Positions 36,527 to 43,750 of a stretch of 64,000 nt of DNA are shown here, in pieces. The stretch lies in the NCBI RefSeq assembly GCF_014656075.1, contig NZ_BNBS01000026.1:1-64000 (forward strand). Direction: 5' to 3'. The translations under genes were made by a program, and so were the position numbers. Numbering within the stretch: position 1 is the stretch's first letter; each line of letters opens with the position of its first letter. This stretch comes from Streptomyces hydrogenans (GTDB lineage Bacteria; Actinomycetota; Actinomycetes; Streptomycetales; Streptomycetaceae). The notes under the pieces are model-generated. The model saw only the letters and a list, made by a program, of their open reading frames with translations, ran no database searches and was not told the DNA's origin.

Positions 36527-37774
36527 TCAGCCGAAGTCGGGGATGGGGTGGTCGGGGGTCAGGGCGGCGGCGATCCGCTGCGCGAGGGTGTGGGCGGTGT
36601 GGCCGGCGGCGGCGTCCGGGTCCTGGGTGGTGGAGACGGCGACGGCCAGCCGCTCGGAGGGGAGGTACGCCTGGGACGCCGAGTACCCGAAGAAGAGCGG
36701 GTGCTGGGCGACCCAGTCGCCGAGGACGAGCACGCCGAGGCCGTAGTGGGTCCGCTCGGTCTGGGCGAGGCAGACCGTCGCCGGGCACTTCCGGGTCGCG
36801 TGGCCCAGGCCGACCGTTCCCGGGTCCAGCAGCTCGTGGTACGACGCGGGGGAGAGGAGCGCGCCGGAGCCGATGCCGGCCGCCGAGCGGGCCAGGTCGC
36901 AGATGTCGGTGGTCTGCACGGCGCCGGGCGCGGTGGTCCACGAGGGGTTCCAGAAGGTGGACTCCTCGTAGGTGCCGCGGTCGGAGGTGAAGGCGTGCAG
37001 GATCGGTTCCGGGATCTCGGGCGTGGAGGAGTTCCGGGTCTCGTCCAGCCCCAGCGGCCCGAGGACCTGGCGGCGGAGCAGCACGTCGAGCCGGGTCCCG
37101 GTGATCTTCTCCAGGGCGGCGCCGAGGAGGAGGAAGTTGGCGTGCGAATAGCTCCAGTTGGTGCCCGGCCGGTACCACCGGTCCCGGCCCGTCGACAGGG
37201 CGACCAGTTCGCCGGCGGTCCACTGACGGAACGGGTTCGCCACGACCGCCTGCTGGAAGGCGGGCAACCTGACGTAGTCGACGAGCCCGGTGGTGGAGGC
37301 GGCGAGCATCCGCAGGGTGATCCGGTCGCCCTGCGGCAGGTCCGGCAGCCAGCGCCCGACCGGGTCGTCGAGCCCGACCCGGCCCTGGTCGACCAGGCGC
37401 AGCAGGGCGGTGCCCAGGTAGCTGATCGCGATGTTGCCGTTCCGGAAGTGCATCGCGGGGTCCGCCGGGACGCCGGTCATCGACGTGCCGAGCGCGGCGG
37501 TGACGACCTCGCGGTCCCCGCGGGTCACCCGCACGATCACCGACTTGAGGCCCAGCTCCGCCCGGGTCCGCTCGGCGATCCGCAGCACCTCCCGGGCCGG
37601 GCCGCGGCCGGGCGCCTCGGAGGCCGCGCAGGGCCGGTGCCGGCCGCCGTCCCCGCCCGGGGGCGTGGCGGGGGCGGCGGCCCGGCCGGTCGCGGGGGAG
37701 ACGAGGGAGGCGAGGGCGAGGAACGCGGTGAGGGCGGCGAGCCGTGACCGCGACACCGGACGGGCTGGTCTCAT
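36527..37774 (-). CDS. secreted serine-hydrolase (class C beta-lactamase/DD-peptidase) fold protein without SxxK
   Basis: A 415-residue exported protein: signal peptide (1-32), then the beta-lactamase-related fold (ALLRLVDQGRVGLDDPVGRWLP; ITLRMLAASTTGLVDY; LGPLGLDETR). The catalytic SxxK, normally FRIGSxTK, reads FRNGNIAIS: the Ser is Asn114 and the Lys is Ile117. The second motif YxN reads YSHAN. The active site is therefore probably lost and the protein may bind rather than cleave. It is monocistronic. Confidence 0.85.
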   Translation of the reverse strand: MRPARPVSRSRLAALTAFLALASLVSPATGRAAAPATPPGGDGGRHRPCAASEAPGRGPAREVLRIAERTRAELGLKSVIVRVTRGDREVVTAALGTSMTGVPADPAMHFRNGNIAISYLGTALLRLVDQGRVGLDDPVGRWLPDLPQGDRITLRMLAASTTGLVDYVRLPAFQQAVVANPFRQWTAGELVALSTGRDRWYRPGTNWSYSHANFLLLGAALEKITGTRLDVLLRRQVLGPLGLDETRNSSTPEIPEPILHAFTSDRGTYEESTFWNPSWTTAPGAVQTTDICDLARSAAGIGSGALLSPASYHELLDPGTVGLGHATRKCPATVCLAQTERTHYGLGVLVLGDWVAQHPLFFGYSASQAYLPSERLAVAVSTTQDPDAAAGHTAHTLAQRIAAALTPDHPIPDFG

Positions 37775-37945
37775 GCCCGGAGTATCGGCCGGAGCCCCCG
37801 CCCCGGCGGCCCGCCGGAGACCCGACGCGCACGCGCGTCACCCGTCTGTCCGCGACGTACGGCCTCCCCGGGGGCGGGCGGCGGGCGTCCGGCGCCGGAC
37901 GCCCGGGCGGCGGTGCTGTCGGTGCCGTCTGGTTCCATGCCCGGC

Positions 37946-38899
37946 ATGGACCGACCGAACGCGCACGACGAGGAACCGGCCGAACTCCTCGCCTTCGTAC
38001 ACCGCCTGGCCTAGGCCGACACCGGCGAGCTCCGCTGCGGCGAGCCGGGCCATCCCGACGGCCACGTCTGCCTGCCGGCGCCGATCGGGGAGGTCGCGCT
38101 CGACGAATTCCGGAGGGCCCTCGTCGAGCGGTACGGGCGGGCGCGGAGCCTGGCCCGGGACGGAGACGCCGACCCGACCGCGACCGTCGACACCGGTCTG
38201 CCGCTGCTCACCCCCTTCGGGGACCGGCTGGTCGCGATGCGCGGCTGGTTCCACGGCGGCCGGTGGATCGGCCTCGGCGCGATCCGCCGCCCGTACGGCC
38301 CGCTGCCCGTGCTCCTGGTCGCGGAGGGCCGCGGCCCGGCGGACGGACTCCCCGAGGGGACCACCTGGCTGGGCGGCGTCGTCGCGGCCACCGGACGGGA
38401 CCTCTCCGCGCCCCGTCACCCGGTGGACTGGGCGGACGTCGAGGCGCGGCTCGGCACGGCGCTCCCCGTCGACTACAGGCAGCTCGCCGAGGTCTTCGGC
38501 GAGGGCGCCTTCGACGACCACCTCAGGCTGTACGTCCCCGGTTCGGACGCGCGCGGCTCCGACCTCGTCGGGAACGCGCTCCGGTCGGCCGAGTGGGCGC
38601 GGACGAGCGGCTCCCGGCTGTGGGAGCCGTACGGCGTGTACCCGGCGCCCGGCGGCCTCCTGCAGTGGGGCGACACGGAGCAGGCCGACACCTTCTACTG
38701 GCTCACCGAGGGCGACGACCCCGAGCGGTGGCCGGTCATCGCCTGCTCGGACGACTTCGACTCCTGGGCCCGGTTCGACGGGACCGTCACCGAGTTCCTC
38801 CACCAGGTCCTGACCGACCGGCACCACCCCTACTCCCTGGCCCGATACTTCGACGGCCACTGGTTCACGCCCTACGGGGAGGACGACCTCACGGGGTGA
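37946..38899 (+). pseudogene. SUKH (SMI1/KNR4) domain gene interrupted by an amber codon
   Basis: The frame from ATG 37946 (or ATG 37937) runs 317 codons to 38899 except for a single TAG at 38012-38014 (codon 23). Sequence on both sides has normal coding character. Residues about 165-300 form a SUKH domain (DVEARLGTALPVDYRQLAEVFGEGAF; LLQWGDTEQADTFYWLT), a fold common in immunity proteins of polymorphic toxins. The next in-frame ATG is 38237, which would give a 220-residue protein keeping the SUKH domain. So it is either a broken gene or one starting late. Confidence 0.75.
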
Positions 38900-40367
38900 C
38901 CGCGATGTTGGTCAGACCGCTCGTGGCGCCCTTCACCGTGTTGGAGGCGTGCACCACGTTGAGCCGCCCCGGGCACTTCGACGTCGACGTGATCCGGACG
39001 GCGTACGCGCCCACCCCGCCGAGGTCGGAGGAGTTGGCGCGCCACACGTTGCCGCAGCCGTTCGGGAACGCCGGGGTGGTGGCGGGGTTGTGCGTCTCGT
39101 ACCCGTTGGCGAAGGTGCCCGGCGCGGCGAAGGTGCCGGTGTTGCCCTCGATCAGGTAGTCCACGCCCTTGACGTCGATCCAGGAGTCCGCCGAGTTCTG
39201 CCCGGTGATCCCGCGTCCGTCGAAGGTGTTGCCGCGGATGATCCCGCCGAAGGTGCCCTCCTTGACGTCGATCGCCTCGGCGGCGACGTTCGGACCGATC
39301 CGGTTGTTCTCCACGAGCACCCGGTCGGAGCGGTCGGCGCCGCCCTCGTTGCCGTGGCAGCCCCAGTTGGAGCCCGCCGAGCCGATGTACACGCCCTCGC
39401 CGTAGCCGGGCTGGACGAGACCCGTCTCCTCGACGATCGCGTTCCGGAGCACCCCGTCCGCCGAGGAGCGGCGGAAGTGCACGCCCTCCTCCTCGACGTG
39501 GTGCACGTACAGTCCGTCCGCCGTCACGTGCGGGGAGGCGTCGACGACCACGCCCTTCTTGGAGTCCCGGACGGTGAAGCCCTCCAGGTTCCAGTACGGC
39601 GCCCGGTACAGCCACAGGCCGTAGCCCGGGTCCCAGCCCGCCGTGGGGACGGGGCAGGACGGGCCGCTGCCGGACGGCCCGTCGTTGACGAGCACCGCCG
39701 TGCGGGGGCCGGTCAGCGTGATCGGCCGGTCGGCCGCGCCGGCGCGCTGCGCGACGAACGAGCCCCGGTACTCGCCGGGGGCCAGCCGGATCGTCTGCCC
39801 GGGCGCCGCCGCGTCCAGCGCGGCCCGGAGCTGCGCCGCGGTGGCGACGTCGACGACGGGGCCGGCGGGCGGGGTCGTCGGGGAAGGGGCGGAGGGCGTG
39901 GGTGTGGGCGTGGGGGTGGGTGTCGGGGTCGGCGTGGGTGTCGGCGTCGGGGTCGGTGTGGGGGTGCCGCCGGCGCACGGGGCGCCGTTGACCGTGCAGT
40001 TGAGGGGGAGGCCGAGACCGCTCGCGTTGAAGCCGAAGCCCTGCGTCCCGCCCGGCGCGACCGAGCCGTTCCAGGTGACGTTCGTGAAGGTGTAGTGGCG
40101 GCCGCTCTGGGTCTTCGTCGCCGACCAGTGGCTGCTGACCGAGGTGCCCTCCGGCAGGTCGAACTCGACCGTCCAGCCGCTCGCGGGGGCGTCCCCGTCG
40201 TTCCGTACGGTCACGTCGGCGCCGTAACCGGTGCTCCAGACACTTGCCTGGACGACCGAGGCGGTGAGGGCGGGGGCGGCGGCGGCCCGGGCCGACGGGC
40301 TCAGGAACCCCGCGGCGAGCAGGCCGGCGACGGCCGTCGCGACCGCGGCCGGTATCGCTCTGCGCAT
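38889..40367 (-). CDS. secreted CBM2 / right-handed beta-helix protein
   Basis: A 492-residue exported protein: signal peptide (1-29), a CBM2 cellulose/chitin-binding domain (about 33-131, GWTVEFDLPEGTSVSSHWSA), a Pro-Thr linker of about 26 residues, and a parallel beta-helix (about 165-492) with repeated YGLWLYRAPYWNLEGFTVRDSK-like coils. The helix resembles polysaccharide lyases and glycosidases of the pectate-lyase fold; I cannot name the substrate or catalytic residues. Cysteine pairs fit a secreted protein. Confidence 0.85.
   Translation of the reverse strand: MRRAIPAAVATAVAGLLAAGFLSPSARAAAAPALTASVVQASVWSTGYGADVTVRNDGDAPASGWTVEFDLPEGTSVSSHWSATKTQSGRHYTFTNVTWNGSVAPGGTQGFGFNASGLGLPLNCTVNGAPCAGGTPTPTPTPTPTPTPTPTPTPTPTPSAPSPTTPPAGPVVDVATAAQLRAALDAAAPGQTIRLAPGEYRGSFVAQRAGAADRPITLTGPRTAVLVNDGPSGSGPSCPVPTAGWDPGYGLWLYRAPYWNLEGFTVRDSKKGVVVDASPHVTADGLYVHHVEEEGVHFRRSSADGVLRNAIVEETGLVQPGYGEGVYIGSAGSNWGCHGNEGGADRSDRVLVENNRIGPNVAAEAIDVKEGTFGGIIRGNTFDGRGITGQNSADSWIDVKGVDYLIEGNTGTFAAPGTFANGYETHNPATTPAFPNGCGNVWRANSSDLGGVGAYAVRITSTSKCPGRLNVVHASNTVKGATSGLTNIAVTP
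39901..39966 (-). repeat. Pro-Thr linker minisatellite
   Basis: A run of GGTGTC/GGCGTG-type hexamers encoding (Pro-Thr)n between the CBM2 and beta-helix domains. It is a low-complexity coding repeat and may vary in length between strains. Confidence 0.8.
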
Positions 40368-40419
40368 GATGGATCGTCTCCTCCTGCCGGGGGCGGCCGG
40401 CCGGTCGGCGATGGTTGAC

Positions 40420-40429
40420 AGGAAACCTT
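40420..40429. promoter_or_regulatory. AGGAAACCTT element upstream of the CBM2 gene
   Basis: The decamer (AAGGTTTCCT on the minus strand) lies about 55 bases upstream of the CBM2-protein start within GACAGGAAACCTTCCTTACC. It matches the element at 19321 in the phosphatase promoter region. Confidence 0.4.
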
Positions 40430-40639
40430 CCTTACCGTTGCAGCGGCGTCAATGGAAGCGACCGATCCACTCGCCGTCCGCCGCCTCCCGAACACGGCCC
40501 GAACAGTGGCGACTTCACGCCACGAGCCGTACCCCCGGCCGGTGGCGCGCTGTCCTCGCCCCCGCCCGCGCCCCTACAGTGCGAGGGACCGCGCCACCCC
40601 GCACGCGAGGGCGTGCGGACGCCGAACAGGAGCCGCACC

Positions 40640-41998
40640 GTGGCCATCCCCGCACCCCCCGGCGCCCGCGAGGCCACCGGACCGGCAGGCCGGCCGGTCC
40701 CCGAACTCGACGCCGCCCTCGTCGGACGATGGCACCAGGACGGCGGCGAACTGGTGGCCCTCCTCACCCTCGTACGCGAACGGCTCGGCGGCATCGGCGC
40801 GTTCCGCCCCGCCCCCAGCGCCGCGCCCACCGTGCTCGTCACCGAACCCGACGCCGTCCGGCACGTCCTCGCCCACCACCCCGACCGGTACGTCAAGCGC
40901 TCCCACCGCGCCCGCGTCCTCGTCGGCGACGGCGTCCTCTCCGCCACCGGCGAGGCCTGGCAGAACCAACGCCGCCTGCTCCAGTCCCAGTTCACCGGAC
41001 GCGGCATGCGCCGGTACGAGGGGCGGATCGCCGCCGCCGCACGGGTGACGGGCGCCCGCTGGCAGGCGTACGCCCGCACCGGTGAGGTCTTCGACCTCGG
41101 CGAGGAGATGCGCCGCTTCGCCCTCGACACCATCTGGCGCGCCCTCACCGGACACCCGCTCGACCCCGGCACCGAACGCGAACTCGCCTCCGTCGCCGGG
41201 GTCGTGGCCGCCCTCCCGAGCCTGCCCGCCGACCAGGTCGCCGCGCAGGAGGCCGTCGCCGCCGACATCGCGCGGATCGACGCCGTGGCCGAACGGGCCG
41301 TCCGCACCGCCCGGGACGGCGGCGCCGGACCCGACGGCCCCGGCCTGCTGCACGTGCTCGTCGAGGCCTCCGCCTCCCGCCCCGCCTACACCGACCGGCT
41401 CATCCGCGACGAACTCGTCACCCTCCTCGTGGCCGGTCACGAGACCACCGCCACCACCCTCACCTGGCTGTACCTGCTGCTCGACCGTCACCCCGAGGCC
41501 CGTGAACACGCCCTCGCCGCCGGGCCCGAGGGCTCGGCCGAGCGACAGCAGGCCGTCCAGGCGCTCGTCCACGAGACGCTCCGCCTCTACCCCTCGGCCT
41601 GGATCCTGCCCCGCCACGCCGCCGCGGCCGACACCCTCGCAGGCCACCCGATCCCCGCCGGGACCGATCTCCTCGTCTGCCCCTACCTCACCCACCGCGA
41701 CCCCGGACTCTGGCCCGAACCCGCGCACTTCGACCCCGCCCGCTTCACCACCCCCGGCCGCCGGCCCGGCCACCCCGGCGCCTACCTGCCCTTCGGGATC
41801 GGGCCCCGCGCCTGCCTGGGCCTCCAGTTCGCCCTCCGCGAGACCACCGCCCTCCTCGAACAGCTGCTGCCGGGCCCCGTACCCCGCTTCCGGTCCCGTC
41901 CGGAGCGCACCGCGTACGGCCTCACCGTCCGCCCCGACGGACCGACCCCGGCCGTCCTCGACGGCTCCGCGGAGTGGCCCACCGCCCCGATGCGCTAA
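40640..41998 (+). CDS. cytochrome P450
   Basis: A 452-residue P450. The I-helix oxygen-activation motif is AGHETTATT (about 264-272), the K-helix is ETLRLYP, and the haem loop is FGIGPRACLG with Cys392. The GTG has an AGGAG site 7 bases upstream. The closest general match is the bacterial CYP102-like/CYP1xx fatty-acid-type group, without a reductase fusion, so it needs separate ferredoxin partners. No terpene cyclase or other biosynthetic gene adjoins it, so the substrate is unknown. Confidence 0.92.
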   Translation: MAIPAPPGAREATGPAGRPVPELDAALVGRWHQDGGELVALLTLVRERLGGIGAFRPAPSAAPTVLVTEPDAVRHVLAHHPDRYVKRSHRARVLVGDGVLSATGEAWQNQRRLLQSQFTGRGMRRYEGRIAAAARVTGARWQAYARTGEVFDLGEEMRRFALDTIWRALTGHPLDPGTERELASVAGVVAALPSLPADQVAAQEAVAADIARIDAVAERAVRTARDGGAGPDGPGLLHVLVEASASRPAYTDRLIRDELVTLLVAGHETTATTLTWLYLLLDRHPEAREHALAAGPEGSAERQQAVQALVHETLRLYPSAWILPRHAAAADTLAGHPIPAGTDLLVCPYLTHRDPGLWPEPAHFDPARFTTPGRRPGHPGAYLPFGIGPRACLGLQFALRETTALLEQLLPGPVPRFRSRPERTAYGLTVRPDGPTPAVLDGSAEWPTAPMR

Positions 41999-42055
41999 CC
42001 TCCCGGCTGATCGCGGGCGCGGGCGCCGCCCGAAGTGGCGGGCGGGGAGGAACAG

Positions 42056-42742
42056 GTGACGCAGTTCGAGGACCAGGTGCCCTTCGTGGCCCGGCTGGAG
42101 TCCGACGACCGGCAGACGCTCTTACGCAGCGGCAGCCCCCTCGCCTTCCCCGCGCGCCACGTCCTGTTACGCGAGCACGAACCCTCCACGCACGTCCTCG
42201 TCCTCCTCTCCGGCTGGGCCAAGGTGACGTCCGCCGCCCCCAACGGCTACGAGGCGCTCCTCGCCCTCCGCGGCCCCGGCGACATCGTGGGCGAACAGGC
42301 CCTCCTCAGCGGACGGCCCCGCGGCGCCACCGTCACCGCCCTCGAACGGGTCGAGGCCCTCGCCTTCGACGCCGTCGTCTTCGGCGAGCTGCTCGACCGA
42401 CGCCCGGGCATCGCCCGCAAGTTGCTCGCCCTCACCGCCGACCGCACGCGCGACAGCGACCGGCGCCGCGTGCAGTACGCCTCCCTCAACGTGCAGGAAC
42501 GCCTCGCGCTGCTGCTCCTCGAACTCATCCGCACCCACGGCGAGGAGTCCCCCGACGGCGTCCAGCTCACGGCCGGACTCTCCCAGAGCGAACTCGCCGG
42601 CTCCGTCGGCGCCTCCCGCGAGGCCGTCGCCCGCCTGCTGAAGCAGCTGCGCGAACGCGGCATCGTACGGACCGGACGGCGCGGCCTCGTCGTCGTGCGC
42701 CCCGACGTCCTGCGGCAGATAGCGCGCTCCGGCACCACCTGA
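42056..42742 (+). CDS. Crp/Fnr family cyclic-nucleotide-type regulator
   Basis: A 228-residue Crp-fold regulator. The phosphate-binding cassette is intact (GEQALLSGRPRGATV, with Glu80 and Arg89), as in proteins that bind cAMP or cGMP. The C-terminal HTH includes LSQSELAGSVGASREAVARLLKQL. The GTG at 42056 with GGAGG upstream is preferred over an in-frame GTG seven codons earlier. It is not the housekeeping Crp by sequence. It stands directly upstream of the nucleotide cyclase operon, and a Crp-type box lies between them. Confidence 0.9.
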   Translation: MTQFEDQVPFVARLESDDRQTLLRSGSPLAFPARHVLLREHEPSTHVLVLLSGWAKVTSAAPNGYEALLALRGPGDIVGEQALLSGRPRGATVTALERVEALAFDAVVFGELLDRRPGIARKLLALTADRTRDSDRRRVQYASLNVQERLALLLLELIRTHGEESPDGVQLTAGLSQSELAGSVGASREAVARLLKQLRERGIVRTGRRGLVVVRPDVLRQIARSGTT

Positions 42743-42787
42743 ACCAGCCGGCGGACGCCCCGCGCCCCTCTTCCGGGGGCGCCGTTC

Positions 42788-42803
42788 TGTGCACACGGTC
42801 ACA
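42788..42803 (+). promoter_or_regulatory. Crp-type box upstream of the cyclase gene
   Basis: TGTGC-ACACGG-TCACA fits the Crp consensus TGTGA-N6-TCACA with one mismatch, and the GTG-N6-GNCAC form recalled for Streptomyces Crp exactly. It lies 46 bases after the regulator stop and 102 bases before the cyclase start. It overlaps an 8-bp hairpin (CACACGG ... CCGTGTG). Confidence 0.6.
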
Positions 42804-42904
42804 CGCGCCGTGTGCCCGGCGCCGTCGCACCCCCCTCCCCGCGACTGACATCGTCGCGGTGTCCCCACGGCCCCCGAAGGGCCCCGTCACCCGTGGAAGG
42901 CGCC

Positions 42905-43750
42905 ATGCGCGAGCCAGTCAACCGGACCATCCTGCTCCTCGACATCGAGAAGTTCAGCCGCCGCGACGACGTGGTGCAGGCCGTGCTGCGGCGCCGCCTG
43001 AACGCGATCGTGGACCAGACCCTGGAGGCCGCCGGCGTCGAGCCCAGCCAGCAGTACCGCGAGGACCGCGGCGACGGCCTCATCGTGCTCCTCAGCGGCG
43101 ACGTCGCCAAGACCGCCCTCCTGCGCTCCCTCCTCACCACCGCCCCCGACCTGCTGCACGAGCACAACCTGCTGGCCTCTCAGAGCGCCCAGATGCGGCT
43201 GCGGACCGTGCTCGCCGCCGGAGAGGTCGCCCACGACCCGCACGCCGGGACCACCGGGGGCATCGTCGGCCACGACCTCAACCAGGCGTGCCGGCTGCTC
43301 GACGCCGACGTGCTGCGCGCCGCGCTCGCCGCCCGCCCCGACGAGCACGCCGTCCTCGCCGTCAGCGCGCCCGTCTACGAGGGGATCGTCCGGCACGGCC
43401 ACCGGGGCGTCCGGCCGGAGCTGTTCGCGCGCGCCGACGTCACCGTCAAGGACGGCGTGCTGCCCGCCTGGATCCACCGGGGAGCCGGCACGGGCCCGGC
43501 GGACGCCACCCCGGCCCCCGCGCCCGAGGCGGCCCCGGCGCCCACCCCCGCGCCCGCACCGGCACCCGCCCCCGCACCGGCGCCCGCGTCCGTCTTCCAC
43601 TTCCACGGCTCCCCGGTCGTCCACGGCTCCCTCGTCGCGGGGGACCAGCACGGCGTGAGCGGCGGCCACGTCACCGGCGACGTCATCCTCGGCGGCGGCG
43701 GTCGGCCGGACCGGCGCGTCGCCGACGGCGCGGAAGGGAGCCCGGCGTGA
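42905..43750 (+). CDS. class III nucleotide cyclase with C-terminal homotypic-assembly motif
   Basis: A 281-residue soluble protein. Residues about 5-190 form a class III cyclase homology domain with all key residues: metal Asp13 (LLLDIEKFS), metal Asp57 (RGDGLIVLL), and the transition-state pair Asn126 and Arg130 (HDLNQACRLLD). The purine-selecting Lys position before GDG is Glu53, so the base used may differ. A Pro-Ala linker (about 198-228) leads to a Gly-rich motif (241-264, SLVAGDQHGVSGGHV...) that recurs in the next protein. It resembles Pycsar-type cyclases and related actinobacterial cyclases. The ATG has a GGAAGG site; the stop overlaps the next start. Confidence 0.85.
   Translation: MREPVNRTILLLDIEKFSRRDDVVQAVLRRRLNAIVDQTLEAAGVEPSQQYREDRGDGLIVLLSGDVAKTALLRSLLTTAPDLLHEHNLLASQSAQMRLRTVLAAGEVAHDPHAGTTGGIVGHDLNQACRLLDADVLRAALAARPDEHAVLAVSAPVYEGIVRHGHRGVRPELFARADVTVKDGVLPAWIHRGAGTGPADATPAPAPEAAPAPTPAPAPAPAPAPAPASVFHFHGSPVVHGSLVAGDQHGVSGGHVTGDVILGGGGRPDRRVADGAEGSPA
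43624..43696 (+). repeat. 73-bp perfect direct repeat, copy 1
   Basis: Identical base for base with 43959-44031, 335 bases downstream. It encodes the shared motif at the C-terminus of the cyclase, in the same reading phase as copy 2. Confidence 0.95.

Noticed and set aside
39901..39966. Repeats that could suggest a CRISPR array
   Set aside because: They are hexamer-based Pro-Thr codons with no spacers, inside an open frame between two protein domains.
40640..41998. P450 considered part of the conservon or of the cyclase island
   Set aside because: It is 38 kb from the conservon, and its own ribosome site and separate composition give no coupling to the Crp gene beyond proximity.
41974..43746. 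Possible in-frame N-terminal extension of the HEAT-like protein through the Crp and cyclase genes
   Set aside because: The extension is out of phase with both real genes and is Arg/Pro-rich; the GTG at 43747 overlapping the cyclase stop is the natural start.
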